Assembly (NCBI GenBank): GCA_021442155.1
Contig: CM038220.1
Coordinates: 77,425,817 to 77,489,816, forward strand
DNA length: 64,000 nt
Reading direction: 5' to 3'
Source: Cymbidium sinense
Taxonomy: Eukaryota > Streptophyta > Magnoliopsida > Asparagales > Orchidaceae
In this document: positions 45,611 to 56,462 of the stretch, piece by piece
How positions within the stretch are numbered: the stretch's first letter is position 1
How the letters are laid out: each line of letters starts with the position of its first letter
The notes under the pieces: model-generated
Databases searched by the model: none
What the model saw: the letters and a program-made list of their open reading frames with translations, nothing else
What the model was told of the DNA's origin: nothing
Position numbers and translations under genes: made by a program

Positions 45611-46640
45611 ACAAGGATAACTTGCATTCATTTGTTGATTCATATCAAATCTATCAGGATGCTGTCAACCATTTGCAAGGTTGATGAAGAAGGACGCTCC
45701 ATTCAAGTGGGACAAGGAGTGTCAAGAAGCCTTCAATAGCATTAAAAGCTACTTATTAAATCCACCAATCCTTGCAGCGCCTACTCCCGAAAAACCCCTC
45801 ATTTTATACACAGCTGCATTAGAAGAGTCCTTTCGAGCATTATTGACACAACACAATGAAGAAAGCAAAGAGAATGTTCTTTATTATATCAGTCGGAGGT
45901 TGATTGGAGCAGAAATGAAATACTCTCTGATATAGAAGCACTGTTTAGCATTGATCTTTGCAGTCTAAAAGCTTTATCATTATATGTTATCTCACAAGAT
46001 TACCCTCATCTCAAGGATCGATCCGCTAAAGTATTTGATGACAAGACCAGCGTTGACAGGTCACTTAGCAAGATGGGCAGTATTGCTTCTACAATTTGAT
46101 ATCACATATATTCTGTAGAAAGCAGTGATGGGAAAAGTCTTAGCAGATTTTCTAGATGCATATCCCATCCCTGTGGACTCTTCTCTTAACGATGATTTGC
46201 TTGATGAGCAAATTATGCTCATTCATGAGAATAATCACAAATTTGGAAAATGTATTTTGATGGAGTCTCATCGATCAAACAAGTCCAACATCTAAATTTC
46301 CAAGAGCAAGAGAGAATCCACATCATCTTCATAACAGAAGGAGGGATAATGAGATGATCATATGAATTGACCGAGCCAAGAACTAATAATGAAGGCTGAT
46401 ATGAAGCATTAATGGTAGATCTTGAAGAAGCTATTTTCATAGGCATTCAAAACTTGCATATTTTTGGTGATTCCTAGCTTATTATAAATCAAGTACTTGG
46501 TATCTCTAAAATCAATAAGCTTGAGTTAGCTTTCTACCACAAGCGAGTTCTTAAGCTTATGAAGCAACTACCAAATGTCACACTAACGCAAGTCTCTTAA
46601 TCCGAGAATATGGCTTAGCAAAACTAGCTAAGAAATGGAA
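45611..46640 (+). pseudogene. OG RNase H and additional RNase H
   Basis: The first RNase H follows RT (45,681-46,130): FKWDKECQEAFNSIKSYL, PPILAAPTPEKPL and ISRRLIGAEMKY. A second RNase-H-like domain is read at about 46,235-46,600: a YFDG-like start, ELTEPRTNNEG, YEALMVDLEEAIFIGIQNL, GDS (followed by a stop) and LIINQVLGISKINKLELA. Two RNase H domains in tandem are a known hallmark of the plant Tat lineage. Several stops. Confidence 0.8.
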
Positions 46641-46930
46641 AGTATGAATGGTGATTATGTCATGATGGGCATATTTACTCGAGTCTTAGAGCCCAAAGTA
46701 TCAATCCCTGTAGGGTTATCAATCGACCCAAAGATCACTCGGTTGCTCCTCATACTCCCCAAAATCAACAAGAAATTGTACCTAAGAATGACATTGCCTC
46801 GAAAGTGTGTGAAGCCTTTACGGTAGAAGAGTCACGTGATTAGAGGCAAACTTTCATCGACTACTTTAAAGAAGGCAAATTACCAAACAATAAACCGGAA
46901 GCTCAAATCGAAGAGAATGCAATGCTATGC
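46641..46930 (+). pseudogene. OG linker between RNase H and integrase
   Basis: Degraded coding sequence (frame 46,635-46,826) with no recognised domain. Confidence 0.5.
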
Positions 46931-47935
46931 TTTCATCAACAATACTTTATATTGTAGATCCTTTGAACAAATGTGGCTATAATGCCTAGATGTAGATGAA
47001 GCTAGCAAAGTAATAGTTGAAGTTCATGAAGGACTTTGTGGTGCATATCAATCAGGTCCCAATATGGCAGTAAAGATCAAAAGGATGGGTTATTATTGGT
47101 CATCTATGGTGAGAGACTGTATTAATCATGCTAAAAAGTGTCATGAGTTTCAAGTACATGGGAATCTCATCCATCAACCTCCAAATCCATTACACCCAAC
47201 AATAACATCCTGAACATTCGAATGTTGGGGTACAGATGTAATTAGACCAATTGATCCACTAAAGTTAGCTGGACACCGCTTCATTCTAGCGGCGACTGAT
47301 TATTTCTCCAAGTGGGCTGAAGCTGTTCCATTTAAAAAAGTTTTTGCTGGCCAAGTGATCAACTTCTTCACACATAATGTGGTCTATAGATTTGGAGTTC
47401 CGCGCTAAATAATTTTTGATAATGGCACAGCTTTCAAAAGTGCAAAGATTTATAAATTTGTCGATCAACATAAAATTGATTGGCGATATCTTCAATATAC
47501 AATCCAAGAGCAAATGGTTTGGTAAAAGCTTTCAACAAGACATTGGTCAACTCAAAAAGATTCTCACTAAAATAAAAGAGAATGACATACTAAGCTAATA
47601 GAGGCACTTGGGTGTCGAACTACCTATAAGATGCCTCAAGGCACTCCTTATTCATTGCTATTTGGGCTGAAATGCCGCCAAGGCACTCCTTATTCATTGC
47701 TATTTGGGCGAAGCTTCTTCCGAAGTTGAGTTGCCTTCCCTTAGTAGCCATCCAATACAATCTACGAAGATCAAAATGCTGTCGAGAATGGAGGAACTCA
47801 CGCTTAATGAAGTTAGATTGCAAGCTCATTAAAATCGGAGGTTTATCAGCAAAGATGTCCGTGGCTTTTGACCATACTGATGCCTTAAACATTCCAAAAG
47901 AGAATTGGTCATGGTCGAGAAGATTATTCTAATCA
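46930..47935 (+). pseudogene. OG integrase
   Basis: The zinc-binding part has VHEGLCGAYQSGPNMA and MGYYW (about 47,025-47,100), then HAKKCHEFQVHGN with the second Cys replaced by Phe. In the core, the first Asp is in WGTDVIRPI (about 47,230), with LAATDYFSKWAEAV after it. The second Asp is in IIFDNGTAF (about 47,413). The Glu position reads Lys (ANGLVKAFNKT, about 47,510), so the catalytic triad is broken. A TPYSLLFG word (about 47,645) is duplicated 43 bp later. Confidence 0.83.
47633..47715 (+). repeat. 43-bp tandem duplication inside OG integrase
   Basis: CAAGGCACTCCTTATTCATT plus GCTATTTGGGC occurs twice, 43 bp apart. The length is not a multiple of three, so it shifts the frame. Confidence 0.9.
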
Positions 47936-49700
47936 AAATTTGGTGGCAAATTTGAGCACTAGGAAGACCCTTTTATCATTGAGAAAGTATATAGGAGGGA
48001 CATATTAACTCATCACCAAGGGGACCAATGCATTAATAGTTGATACTTCTTGACGATCACATTATCGAGGTACAATAAAATCTCCTTGCAAGACATGAGG
48101 CATTTTTTATATCTATTTGACATCGTGCTTCATGCCAAGATCCCTAAATAAATATACTCAAGATGAAGAACTTTTCTATGCAAATTTTCCTTATACAGCA
48201 TTTTTTATATAGATGAAATCAATGTTGTAAAATGCTTAATTCAATTCAAAATAGATCATTTTTTAATTTATATTAATTTATTTGGTTAAATATGGGTCGC
48301 CAAGATGAGATCCTCAAATATATTCGATTGGGTTGACCATATTATGAAATTCAATATATCTATAATTATTACTATTAAGTTACAAAGTCTTGCAGAACAA
48401 AAGAATCTATTTCTACACATGAAAAGACAACCATAAATATCAAGAAATTTATCTCTTAAATTTGTCAAATTTTAGAGATCAAGTCAAAAGAACTCTCAAT
48501 TTCGGAAGCTTCAATCAATTAAGTTGAAAAAACATCAACCTCTACATCCTAAAATCTAAGACACAGATGGGTTCTAAAGGTCGAACTCAACAAGCCCATA
48601 AATGGCCGAGTTGCTGACGCTCTCCTCGCTCAACAAGCCGCAAGAAAAGACTGCAGTGAAAGAGCCCCTGGTCGTCAGTCTGATGACAAAACCACCAACC
48701 CACTACAGCTCAAGTCAAAGACTCGAGTAGGTTCTAAAGGTCAACAAGCCCAAATATGGCCAAGTTACTGACGCTCTCCTCACTCAACAAGCCGTAAGAA
48801 AAGGCGCGGTGAAGAGCCCCGCTTGTCAATTCAATGAAGATAATTGTTCAATCTCAAAATCTAAAACTGCGATTCAAGAGATCTTTCTACTTGATCGATA
48901 GATCAAGATAATCTGAGGAAACGCTCAATTCAAGGCTACTTCAAATCAGTCTATATATTGCCCGCATGGTGATATCTCAATTTATTCTCAAATGATCTGA
49001 TCAAGCTCAAAGAATAGATCAAAGCCAACCTCCTCATTAAGTCTATCAAAGCAGAAAGCACAGCACTGAGGAAGCAATTCCATAGTTCAAACAAAGTCGC
49101 GGGTGAACTAAAAGAATTTTATGATTATTCAGTTTGTTAATGCACACGTTGCAAGACTAATAACTCAACATTGACCCTATATAAGATATGCACCCTTCAA
49201 CGAGTTAGTTAAGAACAGAATCATGGCATACATACACTTCGACAAGTCAATGGGATCAATCGGTCATTCATCAAAAGCTTAAAGCTGAGAAGGAGTTTCA
49301 AATCTGACCAAACACGGATAAACTGATTTCCTAGCGGAGTCCTTCATCAAAACAAGCAGACCAAATCCTCAATCAAACCCAACCATGCACGAAGCTAGGT
49401 TTGAAGGAAACTCAAATTTACAATGACATAAAAGAAAGAGAGCTTCAAAGCCATTGAAGCAATAGTAGATGGTGTAAGAACTTTTATATATCCGACAAGT
49501 TGATTCTGACAAATCGGTCAATCCCGTCATTTAGCATGTCCTAAATAAGGCGTCATATTAATGATAAATCCTATCAAAGCTCCATAAGCTATCGCAGTCG
49601 AAGCCGAAATGATCCAAGTTCTGCGACCAGCCCAAATGGTCATCCAGTTTTCAACAAATGTAACTTTCTCCATGCACGAATCACATTTGTTGGGGTCATT
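47936..49700 (+). other. OG interior between integrase and 3' LTR, with a 160-bp duplication
   Basis: No recognisable ORF. GTTCTAAAGGTC, CAACAAGCCC, GTTGCTGACGCTCTCCTC and CAACAAGCCG words occur at about 48,571-48,690 and again at 48,731-48,840, a direct repeat with about 160-bp offset. The end before the LTR (GTTGGGGTCATT) is only weakly purine-rich, so the polypurine tract is uncertain. Confidence 0.6.
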
Positions 49701-50452
49701 TGTTGACCTCAATATGTGTGTCATAAATCAAGATAAACTCACAAGTTAAATTCAACGGACTTCGTGGATGATAGTGCACAAATCGGGGCTTAAATGCACT
49801 AGATGTCATCAAAAATGGTTGAAATGACCTTTGATCGGCGAACAGACTTCACCGTAGTGTTCAGAACATCAAAATTGATCAAAATATAAATATTGTAAAA
49901 TCTCACAATCGATTAGCGGTTGAGCTATCGGTGAATAAGAGTCGAAAGCTACGATGATGTCCGAATGACCTCCATTCATAAAATTGATCATGCCGTTAGC
50001 TTCAAAATATCGAAAACTATCAAATGAGACTGTCCACGCTCAATTTGGATGAGTCTATGCAAATGTTAAATGATCAGAAGTGGCAATGCGCAAATCGAGG
50101 ATGAAATGCTTTAGACATCGCCAAAATCAACTCAAATTAACTCTGATCGATGAACGGACTCCTCCATCACATTCAAAATGTCAAAACTGGTTAGAATATA
50201 AATATTATATGTCTTGATCAAGATCAAGCGTCGAGTTAGCAACATTTGCAATATGTCAGGTCGAAGCGAATGAAATGACTTTGGTCACGAAATTAATTTT
50301 TCTCGGTTTGAAATATTAAAATCATCAAATAAAACTTAATTGGATAAAGCGTGAAAATCGGCGATCAGCTGATGTCATTTTGAAATTGGCAATTGTGGCC
50401 CAACCGGCTTGATCCAAAGCAATTCTGACCAACTTTGAACGTTGAAATTACC

Positions 50453-50457
<5 letters not shown>

Positions 50458-50518
<61 letters not shown>
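50458..50518. repeat. (AT)n microsatellite in OG 3' LTR, first site
   Basis: About 60 bp of TA repeats; the 5' LTR partner at 16,854-16,962 is about 109 bp. Confidence 0.96.
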
Positions 50519-50519
<1 letters not shown>

Positions 50520-51589
50520 AGTTTAATGACAAAATTCACATTAAAACTGTTTAATCAATTTAAAATTTATTTAAAATTCTAACTTAACCTCCTCAACATG
50601 CAACCGCTCCTTCCAAGGAAACAGTTTCCCCTCTTTTTTCTGTCTTCCAACTTTCTCCAAAGAAAAAAAATGGTTTCAATTTCGCTTCCTCCATTCCCAC
50701 ACTCTAACCTCCTCGGCACAGGCGAATTCCTGTCCCTCTCTCCTCTCAATCTCCTCCCACGCTCCGTGCTGCATGAACCCGCCATTCTGGCCCGCATCCC
50801 GCTGTGCAATCCCGCATCCTGCTAACACAAAACTGCGCAAGCCATCCCACACATCCCGCGCTCCTGTCAGCTCCGCACCCGTCGCTTCAGCCAGCGTCCT
50901 GCCTCCGATCCGTGTCTCGTAAACCCACGTCGTTCCTCTGTGTCATTGTGCGCATCCCACTCTGGCCCATAAACCTGCACTAACCCACTATTTCGCATCT
51001 GGCCATTCCCGCAAACCCGTGCCGCTCCAGCCCGCAAAACCGCACCAGCCCGCCGCCCAGTCCCGCCGTGCTCCGTTTTGCGCATCCCACAAACTGCTCC
51101 GACCCGCTAAACTGGACCAGCCCGCTGTACGAGTTCCGCAGCTGTCGTTCTGTCGCACTCGCTGCACGCGCCTCAGGCCCGCAAACATGCAGCCCGCACC
51201 AGCTACACGCACCGCTGTTCCAGCCCATCCCGCAAGCCCGCGCCACCGCAGCCTTCTTCCCGCAGCCCGAAATCCATCCAATTTTCACTTCACCGTAAAT
51301 CGGGGAAGAACATCATCAAGAGGTGAATTCTTCTTTCGGTTTCTAGCGTCCTTTTCCTCGCTTTATCCTTCCAATTTTCTCTTCGCCACAAATCGGGAGA
51401 ACATCGTCAAGAGGTAAATTCTTCTTTCGATTTTCGGCATCGTATTCCTCACATTACCTCCTCAAATTCGCCTCACCGTAGCCAGGGAAGCAAAACTGTT
51501 AAGAGGCGGGTTCTTCTCTTGATTTTTGACATACCCAATCTTGTTCCCTTACCGGCGGCAAAAAATGAGTCAACGGAATCTGTGAATGT

Positions 51590-51648
<59 letters not shown>
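51590..51648. repeat. (AT)n microsatellite in OG 3' LTR, second site
   Basis: About 57 bp of TA repeats after GAATGTGG. The 5' LTR partner at about 30,435-30,446 has only five TA units. Confidence 0.96.
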
Positions 51649-51649
<1 letters not shown>

Positions 51650-53967
51650 CTTGTTTTTCTTTCTGTTTGAAGGCCTCATTTGTGCTTAGGGAGCTAAGAG
51701 ATGAAAACCTTGTGGTGTTTAAGACACTCATGCTCAAGAGGGTGTACCGAGTAAGCCAACATCCGTTAGATGTCGCTCCCCTAGACAAAATGCTACCGAA
51801 ATTTTACTAATTTTTAGACTTATAAAAAGGGGAGATGAATATATATTACATTTGTCTTCTTTCAGGTTTGAAAGCCTCGTGCTCAAGAGGGTGCGACGAG
51901 ATGAAAACTTGAATGTGGTGTCGCAAGACACCACTCATACCTTCAAGAGGGCGCGTCGAGTAAGCCAAAATACTCCCGTCTGACACGGGGATCCTGAGGC
52001 AAATTTTGACTAAAAATTCAATACTTAAACAAATTCAAATAGAAATTACCTAAATTTAAGTCATACAGAGGAATATATGATAAATATGAAGATAAATGTT
52101 AAATCAAATAGAGAGAGAAACTTAAAGAAAGTTTTGGAAAAAATAGAACACTCATTTAAAATGCAAGTAAAATTTGGGGAGGCTAATATTAAACTCATAA
52201 ACTCTAATAGCGATTCTCTATGGCTTAAATTGAAGTAATGAGTGAGTTCTCTTTTCTTGTAGATTTCTCAAAATTAAACAAACCTTAATTGAAACTTGGG
52301 GAGACTAATACTAGACTCATAACAAACTTGCAATAAACTTAAAGTCTAAAGATGAATCTAAATTAGGTTTAATAACTCTTATACGAATATGGAGGTAATT
52401 ATTATGCCAGCTAATAAGCATGAGTAGGACTAAAGCAATAAACATTGAAATCGGCATAACTTATCAAAAGTGATATAGATTGAACATAATCAAATTAGGA
52501 GAATTATAAAAACTCAACAAATAAATTAAATCCAAGTAATATTTTAAACTACAATCTAAATCAAAATGTATTCTTCATCATCCATTCTTTTCAAGCACAA
52601 AGGCTAAACTAAATCTTTGCATGAATGAAGGAGCTTTTCTTCAATACAAAAATTAAGAAATTTCATTCTAATTATGATTTTTAAAATCAATGATTTCATT
52701 AATTAGATGAAATTAGCTAAACTATAAACACCTGTATGTGCTCAGACATAGAGATTTCAAAGGAAAATTTTAATGTATGAAAAGGCTGCACATGCTAAGT
52801 TGGAATTAAATGAAAATCTGAAATTAATCTCATAATTCAGAAATAAACACTACATAAAGTCTTAAATACACCCGCATAGGCACCAACACTATCTTTGAAT
52901 GCTTAAATTAGTGTCGAGGATCTTCTTGTGTTGCTTGATAGTCTTAAGACTGGGTCCAGGTTAACAAAATCTAAAATCCTATAATAAGAGTTTCAAATAA
53001 GTGAAATATCGGAGAAATTAATTTTTTCAGGTGATAATAGATCTAATCTTCTGTTAGTAGCTAAACAAAGTTGATAGGATATAAACCTCTTAAACATATT
53101 CAAATTAATCAATTTTTCAAATTAAATTAAATAATGCGCTTAAATGAAACTATCATTAAAACTTAAATCAAACTCAATTCATCCACCTTAAAAGCTTTAT
53201 TGGGGTGACAAATTAAGAAAACTCTAGCTCACAAGGGAGCCAATGTCAAATCAATTATTCTACATGTTCACTCTCAATCAATCTCTTATCAGTAAGGATG
53301 TAGCTCGTGTCCTCTGACTGTTTGGTTTGGCTAGTAGGCTCCACAGATGAAGCGGTTACGACCAGAGTCTTTTGATTGGGTGGTTTGGCCAGTCAAACTC
53401 CATTATATTACGATCATGACCGTAGCCCGTATGCTCTTCAATGGCTCTGCCCTTTGAATTCTGAATCATAGGGCATACTTGATAGACCTCTTCGATTAAG
53501 GTAGACTTAAGATTGTCTCAAAACACCACATTTAAGTATTTGGCACGTAACTCATGTGTTCTTGAGGATTCTTTCATATTGGGTTATTACCTCCTCGACT
53601 AAGTACGGGGCCTGATGGGATGATGGCTGGGATCTAGATCAAGCATGTCATCATTCTCCCAACCATCCAGTTTAACGATGAATTTCATAATTTTAAATTG
53701 ATACTCCATATCTTCTACTATATCGCTCATTTAGCGATTAAACGACTAACCTTAATCTAAAGTTCTCTCACACTTATTTAGAGGTAATTAACTATAGGGC
53801 TTACTTTAGAAACGAAACAGATCTAAAGTCCTCACCAAATGAGGGAAAATCTCTAGTGTCTTATATGCTATTATTGATTTGACAAAATTACACTTCAATC
53901 ACACTCTCTTCAATTCAATTTCACATTGTCGAGAGGTCGATGGCAAATTTTTGGAGCCCACAATGTG

Positions 53968-54540
53968 CTTTTTTTTGTGTTGCTGCAATCTTGGCAAGAG
54001 CACTCTCGAGCAACTAATTGAAAATGAATAATCAATTTCTTATAGAGAATAATGGTATCTTTTTCTTTCTTTGTTCATGTTTTTCTTGGCTTGAGCGGGT
54101 TCTCAGACCCTCTCAGCGGAATACTTCTTTTAAAATATTTTCTGCTCTTACGCTATCTTGCGAAATACTTCTTTAAAACATATGAAAACACAATATTCTC
54201 TTCTAAGAGCAGCTCTCCAGCATAGAAAACCTTTTCTCTTGAAAAATTTTGGGGCAGAGAAACAAGTTTCACGTGATTTCTTGTAATGTAAATCACTAAT
54301 TCCTTCACATGATTTCTTGTAATGTCATGGCAGCATTCTACTAACTACTCTGTCAATATCAAAAACACATATAACAGAAATCTTAATGAACATAATGTAA
54401 ATATTAAATAATTCTCAACTGTTCATAATTAGCTTATATATATTATTATTATTTGTTGAATATATCTAATAATTATTCAAAATTAAGAACTAATCATGAA
54501 AAATAAATTTAATGTCTATTATGACTAACTTTTTGTTGTG
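53968..54540. other. AT-rich right flank of OG, no gene seen
   Basis: Continues the pre-insertion sequence left at 16,264. It holds a short direct repeat (TTTCTTGTAATGT at about 54,278 and 54,309) and AT-rich sequence. No open frame of note. Confidence 0.5.
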
Positions 54541-55226
54541 ATCGAACAGTCTCATGAAGATCGGATTACAAATAATGGTCTCCCGACTCCTTCCTTCACA
54601 GTTGCCATAATCCGATCGCAATAATTTTGCTATTTTTCAATTCAATCTGGTTGCCTCCAAGTTAGATTTAGGGGATAACGCCTCTAGGGCATCTTCCGCC
54701 TCATCCTACTCGTGCCTCCCTCTCGCAGCCATTAAACTTTGCACCCTTCATCGCCGCCAACCTCTCTCCTTCTCAACTGTTAACAATGAGTTCATCTTTC
54801 TCTTCTTCTTCTTCTTCTTCTTCTTCTTTCAAACTCTAGCTTCTTCCTCCTCAAATCATCTTTCTTTCACAGTTATCGAATCCTCTCCTTCAAGTGAGAA
54901 AATATTACGCCCGGAGTCCCCACGTAGCTTTATGTGCGGACTCCAATCCATGGCCGACACGTGTCGAGTATTTTTTTCCCTATTTTAGCACTTAACGGAG
55001 CAGTAACTGGATGGACGGCGCTGTAAAGGGATGGCATATTCACGACACCGTTTACGCTTCCCCTGGCCCGACCCGGCCCATCTCGTTCAAGCAGCGGGAG
55101 AAGAAGCGTCATTGGAATCAGGAGGAATTTAAAAGAAATATATAGACAGATTTAGGGTTTAGGGTGTATTTTTTCAAGCAAAGAGCTTAGAGAAATAGAA
55201 AATTTCATTTCTTTTACAAAAGAACC
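54541..55226 (+). promoter_or_regulatory. Promoter-like region with G-box, TATA and telo-box
   Basis: Less AT-rich than its surroundings. Seen in order: a (TTC)n run at 54,800-54,828; the perfect palindrome GACACGTGTC (54,956-54,965), which contains the G-box core CACGTG; TATATAG at 55,139-55,145; and TTTAGGGTTTAGGG (55,151-55,164), a telo-box-like motif common near start sites of plant genes. An ATG follows at 55,227, about 80 bp after the TATA. Motif spacing suits a plant promoter. Expression is not shown. Confidence 0.5.
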
Positions 55227-55295
55227 ATGAAGATGGAGAACATTGAGGAAATAGCGACCAATTTAGCTAAGGATGTATTAAATAAAAATTCATCG
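55227..55295 (+). CDS. Candidate first coding exon (23 codons) ending at a GT donor
   Basis: Begins ATGAAGATGGAG and reads MKMENIEEIATNLAKDV followed by six more residues, then meets GTAATG, a plausible 5' splice site, in phase 0. The helical, acidic peptide is not diagnostic of any family. The 150-bp array starts 65 bp into the presumed intron. The next exon could be the FAR1-like segment (from about 56,480) or lie elsewhere. The model rests on promoter motifs, ATG context (ACCATGA) and the donor only. Confidence 0.35.
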
Positions 55296-55360
55296 GTAAT
55301 GTTTCTCGTATAATTTTTTTACGGTTTGTTAGTGATATTCCTGGTCTGTCTGAAAAGAAT

Positions 55361-56462
55361 ATGTTCATTACATTCCATTAGAAGCAATTTGGATGATGTT
55401 TGGTTGAATTTTTACTTTTTAGTGTTATTTTGTATATGTACTCTTTGTACCTCTCTTGAGGGTATAGAGCATTTAGGGACTTCTTTTTCCAGTTTATTCT
55501 GTCTGTTCTTAAGATTATGTTTAGAGCATTCCAATGGAAGCAATTTGATGACTGCTTGGATGATTTCTGGGTATTTTTTGCATCTGTACTCTCTGTACCT
55601 CTCTGGAGTGTACAAAGCATTTAGGGACTTCTTTTTCCAGTTTATTTTGCCTACTTCTTTAGATTATGTTCATTACATTCTAATAGAAGTAATTTGATGG
55701 CTGTTTGGATAATTTCTGGGTGATTTTTTGCATCTGTACTCTCTGTACCTCTCTGGAGGGTACAAAGCATTTAGGGACTTCTTTTTCCAGTTTATTTTGT
55801 CTGCTTCTTTAGATTATGTTCATTATATTCTAATGGAAGCAATTTGGAGGCTATTAGGATGGTCTTTAGGGGTTTTTTGGCATCTGTACTATCTGTATCT
55901 CTCTTAAGGGTACAGATCATTTAGGGACTTCTTTTTTCTGGTTTATTTTGCCTGTTTATTGAGATTATATTTAGGGCATTCCAATGGAAGCAATTTAAAA
56001 GCTATTTGGATGGTTTTCGAGGGGTATTTTGCATCTGTACTCTCTGTACCTCTCTTAAGGGTATAGATCATTTAGGGCCTTTTTTCCAATTTATTTTGGC
56101 CTTCTTGGAGTAAATATGTTCATTACATTACATCATAAGTAGTTTGGAGGGTGACTGGTTATTTTTTATATGTTTTCTACATTACTCTCTACCTCTCTTG
56201 AGGGTCTGAGAATATTTAGAACCTTTTTCCGCTTTATTTTACGCTTATTGAGATTATATTTAGGGCATTCCAATGGAAGCAATTTGAAACGCTTGGATGG
56301 TTTGGAGGGTTTTGGCATCGTACTCTCACTCTCTTGAGACGATCTTTTGACCTTTTTCCAGTTTATTTTTATGCTTTCTTGAGATTATGTTCATTACATT
56401 CCAATGGAAGCAATTTGATGTTGCTTAGATGATTTATGGGTGATATTTTGCATCTGTATTCT
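55361..56462 (+). repeat. About 150-bp tandem array, left part
   Basis: Seven complete units and one broken unit. Unit starts (ATGTTCATTACATTCC or ATATTTAGGGCATTCC) lie at about 55,361, 55,517, 55,666, 55,816, 55,967, 56,108, 56,257 and 56,388. Two start subtypes alternate irregularly. Each unit continues with AATGGAAGCAATTTG, TGGATGGTTT, an inverted repeat around GTACCTCTCTTGAGGGTAC and TTCCAGTTTATTTTG. The last unit stops at GCATCTGTATTCT (56,462). Frames such as 55,326-55,697 are by-products. Confidence 0.92.

Larger units (their letters stand above)
49701..53962 (+). repeat. OG 3' LTR (uninterrupted reference copy)
   Basis: Starts TGTTGACCTCAATATGTG and ends GGAGCCCACA, followed by target ATGTG. 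It contains (AT)n tracts at 50,458-50,518 and 51,590-51,648, a C-rich region at about 50,690-51,280 (the Ala/Arg/Pro frames on both strands are not recognised as genes) and about 2 kb of AT-rich sequence. It carries neither T3 nor the hAT-type insertions, which makes it the empty-site control for the 5' LTR. Confidence 0.88.

Noticed and set aside
49527..49724. Membrane-like frame with WMTIWAGRRTWIISAS on the - strand
   Set aside because: It spans the boundary between OG interior and 3' LTR, has no family resemblance and no partner in the 5' LTR region.
50579..51417. Possible Ala/Pro/Cys-rich genes with stacked frames on both strands
   Set aside because: The region is C-rich OG 3' LTR sequence with a diverged partner in the 5' LTR (about 29,140-29,400). 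No domain is visible.
54930..55112. 60-codon frame on the - strand in the promoter-like region
   Set aside because: It overlaps the G-box and TATA region, shows no recognisable features and is probably chance in GC-richer DNA.
55151..55164. Interstitial telomere repeat
   Set aside because: Only two TTTAGGG copies next to a TATA box; this fits a telo-box promoter element better than telomeric DNA.
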